DNA of 9,855 nt, taken from the NCBI GenBank assembly GCA_024280675.1, contig JAJRPT010000015.1:1-9855 (forward strand), read 5' to 3'. This DNA is from Bacteroidota bacterium (GTDB lineage Bacteria > Bacteroidota > Ignavibacteria > Kapaibacteriales > UBA2268). Both the position numbers and the translations under genes were made by a program. The notes below the pieces were generated by a model. That model was not told where the DNA came from, did no database searches, and saw only the letters and a program-made list of their open reading frames with translations. Shown piece after piece: positions 1-5,458 of the stretch (positions within the stretch are counted from its first letter, which is position 1; the number at the start of each line of letters is the position of its first letter).

Positions 1-182
1 CTCTTGGAAAACAGCGTTTTTCAGGGACGACTAAATTGTAGCTTAACACCTGGTCCGAATTCCAGGGACCACCTCTTATTTAACCCAGAATAATATTTAC
101 TAAAATATTTCAGATGTTTATCATATTTTTTGCTATCTTGTGTGTGTAGAGCTTTATCTCAGACAAAAATAATATTACAAGT

Positions 183-188
183 GGAGAG
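183..188 (+). promoter_or_regulatory. Shine-Dalgarno site of the small membrane protein
   Basis: GGAGAG lies 8 bases before the ATG at 197. Most other genes here have only A-rich leaders, so this match is the main support for calling the 55-codon frame a gene. Confidence 0.55.
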
Positions 189-196
189 TAATCAAA

Positions 197-364
197 ATGG
201 ATAACACCGTATTTATCGTTATAGTGATAGTTTTGGTAATTGCAGTACCAATATTTTTAATTATAAGTAAAAATAAAGATCGTATGCCCGATTCCCAAAA
301 AAGAGATTTCGACCCAAACCACAGAAAGCAAAAGCACAAGAAATCTAAAAAGCACAAAACATAG
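197..364 (+). CDS. Small single-pass membrane protein with a lysine/histidine-rich tail, function unknown
   Basis: This 55-residue reading frame runs from ATG to TAG. Residues 4-24 are almost entirely hydrophobic (Val, Ile, Leu, Phe), enough for one transmembrane helix. The rest is strongly basic, with a tail from about residue 42 made almost wholly of Lys, His, Arg and Gln. By the positive-inside rule the N-terminus should face the periplasm and the tail the cytoplasm. A GGAGAG at 183-188 sits 8 bases before the ATG, one of the best ribosome-binding sites in the window, and this supports both the gene and its start. It lies 111 bases before nuoD on the same strand. I do not recognise a family. 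It does not look like CcoS/FixS or a complex I subunit. The tail could contact nucleic acid, ribosomes or acidic lipids, but that is a guess. Coding status is likely, not certain. Confidence 0.6.
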   Translation: MDNTVFIVIVIVLVIAVPIFLIISKNKDRMPDSQKRDFDPNHRKQKHKKSKKHKT

Positions 365-475
365 CTAAAAGAGATTTTGCATTATTAGTTTTAAGAGCCA
401 TTTTATATTTACAACTTTTCCATGTAAATTGCAGAACCGACGGGGTTTAGATTCTCAATTTAATACAGACTAGAA

Positions 476-1753
476 ATGAGCCATTTATTAAGCAATGAAG
501 AGATTGTATCGCTCAACAAGAAGCGACACGAGAAAATATACAAAACACTGCTAGACAAAGACACAGAGCTTTTGTTCGATGACCCATTAGAAAACGATAT
601 GGTTCTGAATATGGGGCCTCAGCATCCGGCAACTCATGGTGTTCTCAGAGTACTCCTTCGGCTGGATGGTGAGACGATTATAAAATGCGTCCCCGAGCTT
701 GGCTACCTCCACCGTGGTTACGAGAAAATTGCCGAAAACTGTAATTACCACGAATTTATTCCACACACAGACAGGCTCGATTACCTAGCACCTCTTCAAA
801 ATAATGTAGGTTATGTCCTAGCCGTCGAAAATGCAATGGGCATTAGTGTACCTGAGCGTGCTATTTGGATTCGCACTCTAGTCTCCGAGATAGCAAGAAT
901 TTCCTCTCATCTGATGGCAATGGGTGCAACTTGTATGGATGTGGGAGCATTAACTCTACTTCTTTGGACTTTTACAGAACGTGAGAAACTCTACGATATT
1001 ATTGAACTGATGACTGGTGCTCGCTTCACCACATCTTATACAAGAATTGGCGGAGTTGCCAACGACATCGACAATGCAACATTGGACAAACTTCGCTCAT
1101 GGGCAAATGAATTTCCCTCCGAGATGGATAATTACGAAAAAGTGATTCATCGCAACAGAATATTTATTGACCGCATGGCTGGAATCGGAATTCTCGAACC
1201 AGAAAAAGCTATTGCCCTTGGCACCACCGGACCCGTTCTTCGTGGTAGTGGAATTGCAAAAGATATTCGCAAGGACAATCCATACCTTGTCTACGACCAG
1301 CTTGATTTTGATGTGATTACAGAAAATGATTGCGACACTTGGGCCCGTTATATGGTTCGTGTAAAAGAGATGCGTGAGTCAATCAAATTAATTCATCAGA
1401 TCTTAGACAAGATGCCAACAGGCGAGGTAAACGCCCGCAAAGCTAATTTAACTCTTCCTAAAAAATCTGATATTTATACAAACATGGAAGATCTCATTTC
1501 TGATTTCATGCTTATTAATTTTGGTGCAGATGTGCCAAAGGGCCAGACATACACTGCCATCGAATCTCCAAAGGGTGAGCTTGGGTATTTCCTTGTGAGC
1601 AAAGGGACTGGCATGCCTTGGAAGCTAAAATTCCGCTCTCCTTGTGCTGGAAATATTCAAGCCTTGGCTTACTTGATAGAAGGCTCAATGCTCTCAGATG
1701 TTGTGGCAATCATTGGCTCAATCGACCCAATTATGGGCGAAGCCGACAAGTAA
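476..1753 (+). CDS. nuoD: NADH-quinone oxidoreductase subunit D (complex I 49-kDa subunit)
   Basis: NuoD is the peripheral-arm subunit of complex I that forms much of the quinone pocket next to the last iron-sulfur cluster. The 425-residue protein is full length for a stand-alone NuoD. It has the family signature NMGPQHPATHGVLR (45-58), then ELGYLHRGYEK (74-84) and HTDRLDYLAP (97-106). By alignment from memory with the Thermus, bovine and Yarrowia subunits, His54 and Tyr103 are the two quinone-headgroup ligands, and both are present. The C-terminus ends in the usual DPxMGExD(R/K) form, with Lys as the last residue. There are about 40 residues before the core, slightly more than in Thermus Nqo4. 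The start at 476 has no clear Shine-Dalgarno sequence but is the first ATG before a colinear N-terminus. No nuoC precedes it and no nuoE follows it, so it is separated from the usual nuo cluster. Confidence 0.97.
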   Translation: MSHLLSNEEIVSLNKKRHEKIYKTLLDKDTELLFDDPLENDMVLNMGPQHPATHGVLRVLLRLDGETIIKCVPELGYLHRGYEKIAENCNYHEFIPHTDRLDYLAPLQNNVGYVLAVENAMGISVPERAIWIRTLVSEIARISSHLMAMGATCMDVGALTLLLWTFTEREKLYDIIELMTGARFTTSYTRIGGVANDIDNATLDKLRSWANEFPSEMDNYEKVIHRNRIFIDRMAGIGILEPEKAIALGTTGPVLRGSGIAKDIRKDNPYLVYDQLDFDVITENDCDTWARYMVRVKEMRESIKLIHQILDKMPTGEVNARKANLTLPKKSDIYTNMEDLISDFMLINFGADVPKGQTYTAIESPKGELGYFLVSKGTGMPWKLKFRSPCAGNIQALAYLIEGSMLSDVVAIIGSIDPIMGEADK

Positions 1754-1771
1754 GCCGTATCATGGCTTTTT
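1752..1771 (+). terminator. Possible rho-independent terminator after nuoD
   Basis: AAGCCGT (1752-1758) pairs with ATGGCTT (1762-1768) around a three-base loop, with one G-T wobble. T residues run on to 1771. The stem begins inside the nuoD stop codon. It is short and the T tract is modest, so termination may be partial. Its position straight after the gene, followed by a 142-base gap, fits a transcript end. Confidence 0.4.
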
Positions 1772-1840
1772 AAAAGCTAACATTTGTCTTGTTTGTATTG
1801 CTCCACCTGTGTCGCTTGGCAATTCTTAGTTTATTTTACA

Positions 1841-1874
1841 CTGTCATTTCGAATCCATTTATGGTGAGGAATAT
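1841..1874 (+). repeat. Possible degenerate copy of a REP-like intergenic repeat
   Basis: The non-coding gap between nuoD and the next gene contains CTGTCATTTCGAA, then CCATTTATGG (a small hairpin), then TGAGGAAT. From general knowledge, many Bacteroidota-type genomes carry dispersed intergenic elements built as GTCATTTCGA, a short imperfect palindrome, then GTGAGGAATCT or GTGAGAAATCT. This stretch resembles a decayed copy. Only one copy is visible here, so its repeat nature cannot be shown from the window. Confidence 0.3.
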
Positions 1875-1895
1875 TTTCGTACAATTAAATAAAAA

Positions 1896-2666
1896 ATGGT
1901 CAAAATTAAAATCAATAATTTAGGAATTGCAACACTTTCACTTGCAAGACCAGAAGTGAAAAATGCAATAAACCCCGAGTTTATTGACTTGCTCATTTCC
2001 ACTTTACATGATATAGAGAATGATGACAATGTTAAAATTGTAGTAATCACTGGCAAAGGAAATGTCTTTTGTGCCGGTGCCGACCTCACTTGGCTTGCTG
2101 GTATTGGGCAACACTCCTACGAAGACAACCTTTCAGAAAGCCGAAAATTCGTAGATTTATTAAATTTCATAAATCATTTCCCAAAGCCAATTATAGCCAA
2201 GGTGTGTGGTGCTGCCATTGGTGCCGGAGCTGGGATAGCACTTTCTTGCGACATAGTTGTGGCAGACCATAGTGCAAGTTTTGGAATATCTGAGGTGGCA
2301 ATCGGCATAGTACCTGCTGCAATAGTCCCGATTGTTAAAAAAAGAATTGGCGAAACTAAGACAAGAGAATATTTGATTACAGGACAAAGAATCCATTCAG
2401 GTTTAGCACTCGAAATTGGAATGATTAATTACTCTGTTCCGGTTGATGAGCTGGGTGATAAAGTATTGTTTATTGCTGAACTAATTTTAAATAATTCTCT
2501 GGGTGCCGTTGGTCAAGTCAGGAAAATGATTAGGGATATTGATTATTTAAATGGTGACGAGCTATACCATTATTTAAGTCAAAGTATTGCAAAGGTTCGC
2601 ACCAGCCCAGAAGCCAAAGCTGGGATTAGTAAATTTTTATCTCAAAGAAACAAAAATAATAATTAA
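1896..2666 (+). CDS. Enoyl-CoA hydratase/isomerase family protein, LiuC-like methylglutaconyl-CoA hydratase
   Basis: This is a 256-residue crotonase, normal length for the family. Crotonases stabilise a CoA-thioester enolate with an oxyanion hole, here FCAGAD (58-63) plus the GAAIGAGAG segment (105-113). Of the two acid/base glutamates of rat enoyl-CoA hydratase, the second is kept (Glu133 in SEV) but the first aligns with Gly113. The pattern GADLxW, YxxNL, PKPIIAKVxGAA and SEVxxGxxPAxIxPxV is what I recall from LiuC/GnyH-type 3-methylglutaconyl-CoA hydratases, which also have Gly at the first position. In leucine breakdown that enzyme makes HMG-CoA. No liu carboxylase, dehydrogenase or lyase genes are adjacent, so the substrate is inferred from sequence alone. 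A generic short-chain enoyl-CoA hydratase is the alternative. The start at 1896 gives the expected short N-terminus; the leader is A-rich without a clear Shine-Dalgarno sequence. yajC follows 39 bases later. Confidence 0.88.
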   Translation: MVKIKINNLGIATLSLARPEVKNAINPEFIDLLISTLHDIENDDNVKIVVITGKGNVFCAGADLTWLAGIGQHSYEDNLSESRKFVDLLNFINHFPKPIIAKVCGAAIGAGAGIALSCDIVVADHSASFGISEVAIGIVPAAIVPIVKKRIGETKTREYLITGQRIHSGLALEIGMINYSVPVDELGDKVLFIAELILNNSLGAVGQVRKMIRDIDYLNGDELYHYLSQSIAKVRTSPEAKAGISKFLSQRNKNNN

Positions 2667-2705
2667 ATTTGTATATTATTTTAATAAAAATGGAAAAATA
2701 AAAAA

Positions 2706-3053
2706 ATGAATGAATTGTTAGTTTCGGCTTTAATTATGGGTGCTCCCTCCGGATCTGATGGCGGAGGCGAATCAATGATGCCAACCCTCATCATGTTTGG
2801 CTCAATATTCTTTATAATGTATTTTCTAATGATTCGTCCGCAACAGAAAAGACAAAAAGAAACCAAGAAAATGCTTTCTGAACTAAAAAATGGAGATAAA
2901 GTCGTAACCTCTTCTGGAATGCACGGCAGAATAATCTCGACCGACGACAAGACATTTCTTATAGAAGTTGCCGATAAAACCCATATTAGATTTGAAAGAG
3001 CGGCCGTTTCTGGCACGCAAGATTCGGGCAACAAAACAGATTCGGGTAAATAA
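2706..3053 (+). CDS. yajC: Sec translocon accessory subunit YajC
   Basis: YajC is a small inner-membrane protein that associates with SecDF and the SecYEG translocon. The 115-residue protein has a short N-terminal region, with a Gly/Ser-rich patch at about 13-22. One transmembrane helix follows at about 25-42, then the family hallmark MIRPQQKRQKE (42-52), and then LxxGDKVVTSSGMHGRI (61-77), the conserved start of the cytoplasmic domain. The last 20 or so residues are hydrophilic and low in complexity. The start at 2706 lies in a run of A with only a weak GGA upstream. In many bacteria yajC neighbours tgt or secD; here it sits between a crotonase and a riboflavin gene, so context adds nothing. 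It may be co-transcribed with the gene 39 bases upstream. Confidence 0.95.
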   Translation: MNELLVSALIMGAPSGSDGGGESMMPTLIMFGSIFFIMYFLMIRPQQKRQKETKKMLSELKNGDKVVTSSGMHGRIISTDDKTFLIEVADKTHIRFERAAVSGTQDSGNKTDSGK

Positions 3054-3175
3054 TTAATCAAATATTATTATTGCAAGTTTTTCTCTATTAGGGAGTGGCT
3101 GGCAATTAAATTTGAAATAAATCTTTCGGTAATTTGCTTACTGGAAGATTTAGTTTTTTAATAAAGACAAGAATT

Positions 3176-4297
3176 ATGAATACAATCGAAGAAGCAATAG
3201 AAGATCTTATCTCTGGCAAAGTGATTTGTGTACTCGATGACGAGGATCGTGAAAATGAAGGAGATTTGATTGCACCATCGGAATTTTGTACGCCCGAGAT
3301 GGTTAATTTCATGTCTACTCACGGCAAAGGGCTTATTTGTGTTGCAATAGATTCCGAACGAGCAGACTCACTTGAGCTTGAGGAAATGGTCAGGAATAAT
3401 TCTGGTCTTCATCAGACAAAATTTACAGTTTCGGTAGATTATCTCCATGGCACCTCGACTGGCATTTCGGCACGTGATCGTGCCGCAACCATTCGCTCAC
3501 TCGCAAATTCGGACACTAAACCCTCCGACCTTGGTCGCCCAGGGCATATCTTCCCTCTCATCGCAGTCGATGGAGGGGTGCTCCGCCGCTCCGGTCACAC
3601 AGAAGCCACGGTCGATCTTATGAAGCTCTCTGGTCTGAAGGCGAGCGGTGTTCTTTGTGAGATAATCAATGAAGACGGCACTATGGCACGCCTTGATGAC
3701 ATCAGAATATTTGCCAAAAAGCATGATCTGAAAATCATCACAGTAAAAGATTTAATAGCCTATCGACTGAAGAGCGAAAGTCTGATTGAGGAAACTTCCA
3801 AGACCAAATGCAAGTCAATCTATGGTGATTTTATTCTTCATACATACATCAATGTAATTGACGGCAAAGAACATATCGCACTTGTCAAAGGCACTTGGGA
3901 CTCAGGCGACCAGGTACTCATTCGTGCTCACAGCGAAGATTTGACAGAGAAAATTTTTCGTACTCTAAATAATTCCGAGCAATCCCACCTTCGCAGAGCC
4001 TTGAAAATGATTGAGGATGAGGGACGTGGCATATTACTTTATTTAAATCACAGTGGATACAATACATCTCTTGCCTCACGAGTCAAAGCGATGGCAGCAC
4101 AGAATGATGATTTAAACATGAGTGAATTTTATAGAAAACTTGACATCGAAGCAGACCCAAGAGATTATGGGATTGGGGCACAAATACTTTCTGATTTGGG
4201 AGTAAGAAAGATGAAAATAATTACAAATAGTCCAAAAAAAAGGGTGGGCTTAGATAGTTTTGGTATTGAACTGGTTGGCACAGTCCCTTTTATTTAA
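3176..4297 (+). CDS. ribB: 3,4-dihydroxy-2-butanone-4-phosphate synthase fused to a degenerate GTP cyclohydrolase II domain (RibBX-like)
   Basis: The N-terminal half (about 1-205) is a complete RibB domain, which converts ribulose 5-phosphate to 3,4-dihydroxy-2-butanone 4-phosphate for riboflavin synthesis. DDEDRENEGDLI (21-32), HGTSTGISARDRA (91-103), RPGHIFPL (121-128), RSGHTEAT (138-145) and CEIINEDGTMAR (161-172) are all present. The second half (about 214-373) has the GTP cyclohydrolase II fold, with ALVKG, the HSE segment, EGRGILLYL and DPRDYGIGAQIL. It has lost the chemistry: the three zinc cysteines become Asp255, Asn266 and Glu268, and the GRxIGL motif becomes GYNTSL, with Tyr295 where the catalytic Arg belongs. 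I infer RibB activity without GTP cyclohydrolase II activity, as in the RibBX variants known from Proteobacteria. The ATG at 3176 is chosen because it starts right at the RibB domain. An in-frame ATG at 3134 would add 14 unsupported residues. I see no FMN riboswitch in the 122-base leader. Confidence 0.92.
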   Translation: MNTIEEAIEDLISGKVICVLDDEDRENEGDLIAPSEFCTPEMVNFMSTHGKGLICVAIDSERADSLELEEMVRNNSGLHQTKFTVSVDYLHGTSTGISARDRAATIRSLANSDTKPSDLGRPGHIFPLIAVDGGVLRRSGHTEATVDLMKLSGLKASGVLCEIINEDGTMARLDDIRIFAKKHDLKIITVKDLIAYRLKSESLIEETSKTKCKSIYGDFILHTYINVIDGKEHIALVKGTWDSGDQVLIRAHSEDLTEKIFRTLNNSEQSHLRRALKMIEDEGRGILLYLNHSGYNTSLASRVKAMAAQNDDLNMSEFYRKLDIEADPRDYGIGAQILSDLGVRKMKIITNSPKKRVGLDSFGIELVGTVPFI

Positions 4298-4356
4298 CAT
4301 ATTTTTTTTATCAGTTATTAATTTTCAAGTAATAGGAAATACGTGGGGTTTGAACA

Positions 4357-4830
4357 ATGAATGATGTAATTTATCTAACAAAAGAAAAAAGAAACGAGCT
4401 GGAAAAAGAACTGAACCACTTGAAATCAGTGGGCAGGATTGAGATGGCAAAACAAATTGCCGAGGCTCGCGCCCATGGTGATTTGAGCGAAAATGCAGAC
4501 TATGACGCAGCAAAGGATGCTCAGGCTCTGATGGAATTAAAAATTTCTAAGCTATCGGCAACCCTCTCAAAATCACAAGTAATAACAGCCGGTGAATTCC
4601 CAGACGGGAAGGTATTCATTTTGTCAAATGTCAAGCTAAAAAATCTTGTCTCAGGAGACGAGGTAGATTATTTACTTGTATCCGACGCAGAAGCAGATTT
4701 TCTCGAAAACAAACTTTCGGTCATCTCGCCAATCGGCAAAGCATTAATGGGCAAATCCAAAGGAGATCTAGTCGAGGTAAACTTGCCAATCGGTGTGCAA
4801 AGATTTGAAATATTAGATATAAGCAAATAA
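4357..4830 (+). CDS. greA: Transcription elongation factor GreA
   Basis: GreA enters the RNA polymerase secondary channel and triggers cleavage of backtracked transcripts. At 157 residues it is the standard length. Residues 1-75 form the N-terminal coiled coil, whose tip carries GDLSENADYDAAK (41-53); Asp42 and Glu45 are the acidic tip residues that hold the catalytic magnesium. The C-terminal FKBP-like domain (about 80-157) ends with SPIGKALMGKSKGD (124-137) and VQRFEIL, as expected. All functional residues are intact. The start at 4357 has no good Shine-Dalgarno sequence but gives a colinear N-terminus. The gene lies 59 bases after ribB and 15 bases before a haem lipoprotein, so it is probably co-transcribed with the latter. 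Confidence 0.97.
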   Translation: MNDVIYLTKEKRNELEKELNHLKSVGRIEMAKQIAEARAHGDLSENADYDAAKDAQALMELKISKLSATLSKSQVITAGEFPDGKVFILSNVKLKNLVSGDEVDYLLVSDAEADFLENKLSVISPIGKALMGKSKGDLVEVNLPIGVQRFEILDISK

Positions 4831-4845
4831 GTAAAAGGTAATATT

Positions 4846-5454
4846 ATGAAATATTTATTTATCATCATCCCTCTCTTTTTTTTAGTTTCATGTGGGTCTG
4901 GAGAAAAGAAAAAAATAAACAAAGCAAAAGAAACTAGGCTCACACAAGAAGAATCGCTTGAATACATCAAAAAAGGCAATTATATTGTAAAAGGCAGTAC
5001 TCGTGTTCTGGGAACTCATATCAAAGAAGAGATTTCTAGTGGTGGAATTCTTTCGGCCGTCGAGTATTGTAGACTTGTAGCAAACCCGCTTGTAGACTCA
5101 CTTTCCAAGGAGTTCGGAGTGAAAATTGCAAGGCTTAGCCACAAGGCTCGTAATCCTAAAAATAATGCAAGTGCTGATGAACTTCTTATCTTGGAAGAGT
5201 TCCAAGAGATTGCAGAGGGTGGCATGCACTCTCCTCCGATTGTGACTCAATATAAAAATCAAACAAGATTTTATTCTCCAATTCACACAAAATTACTTTG
5301 TCTTAATTGCCACGGAGGAGTAAAGAGCAATATTGGAGAAGATAAATATAATGCCATCAAAAAGCTCTACCCAAATGACCAAGCCATAGACTTTGCCGAG
5401 GGTGATTTGCGAGGAATGTGGGTGATTGACTTTGATGATAAGAAAAGTAAGTAA
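4846..5454 (+). CDS. Lipoprotein with a Tll0287-like (DUF3365) c-type haem domain
   Basis: Residues 1-15 are a lipoprotein signal with lipobox LVSC, so Cys16 should be lipidated. The +2 residue is Gly, which suggests sorting to the outer membrane. A charged linker (20-35) leads into a domain of about 165 residues resembling the Tll0287-like/DUF3365 family. Its features are a helical start (YIKKGNYIVKG), EYCRLVANP (73-81), RLSHKARNPKN (96-106), a single haem c motif CLNCH (152-156) and the conserved end YPNDQAIDFAEGDLRGMW (175-192). The family often occurs as the sensing part of periplasmic receptors; here it stands alone with no kinase or cyclase domain. Covalent haem would need the exported cytochrome c maturation machinery, which is not in this window. 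A good ribosome-binding site (AAAAGG, 4833-4838) lies 7 bases before the ATG. It ends 4 bases from the convergent downstream gene. The physiological role is unknown: sensing or electron transfer are both possible. Confidence 0.88.
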   Translation: MKYLFIIIPLFFLVSCGSGEKKKINKAKETRLTQEESLEYIKKGNYIVKGSTRVLGTHIKEEISSGGILSAVEYCRLVANPLVDSLSKEFGVKIARLSHKARNPKNNASADELLILEEFQEIAEGGMHSPPIVTQYKNQTRFYSPIHTKLLCLNCHGGVKSNIGEDKYNAIKKLYPNDQAIDFAEGDLRGMWVIDFDDKKSK

Positions 5455-5458
5455 TGAA

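Noticed and set aside
22..72. Near-identical CAGGGACGAC (22-31) and CAGGGACCAC (63-72), and TGGTCC/GGACCA (51-56/66-71)
   Set aside because: Two short copies and a 6-base stem are not enough for a repeat or terminator, and no T tract follows.
1..93. Open + frame at the left edge ending in TAA at 91-93, possibly the 3' end of an upstream gene
   Set aside because: Thirty codons with no recognisable motif. Another + frame and the minus strand are equally open, so no gene can be assigned.
2690..2701. Three-codon mini-frame just before yajC as a possible leader peptide
   Set aside because: ATG GAA AAA TAA in an A-rich leader is expected by chance, and no attenuator structure is visible.
2681..3061. 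Minus-strand 126-codon frame opposite yajC
   Set aside because: yajC on the other strand has clear family motifs, and the antisense translation has none.
3054..3175. Possible FMN riboswitch ahead of the riboflavin gene
   Set aside because: The leader lacks the conserved RFN elements (AGGG, GGGTGAAATTCCC-type and GACCGGCGG-type blocks) and is too short and AT-rich for that fold.
3134..3175. Upstream in-frame ATG giving a RibB extended by 14 residues
   Set aside because: The extra residues match nothing in RibB proteins. The ATG at 3176 starts directly at the conserved domain.
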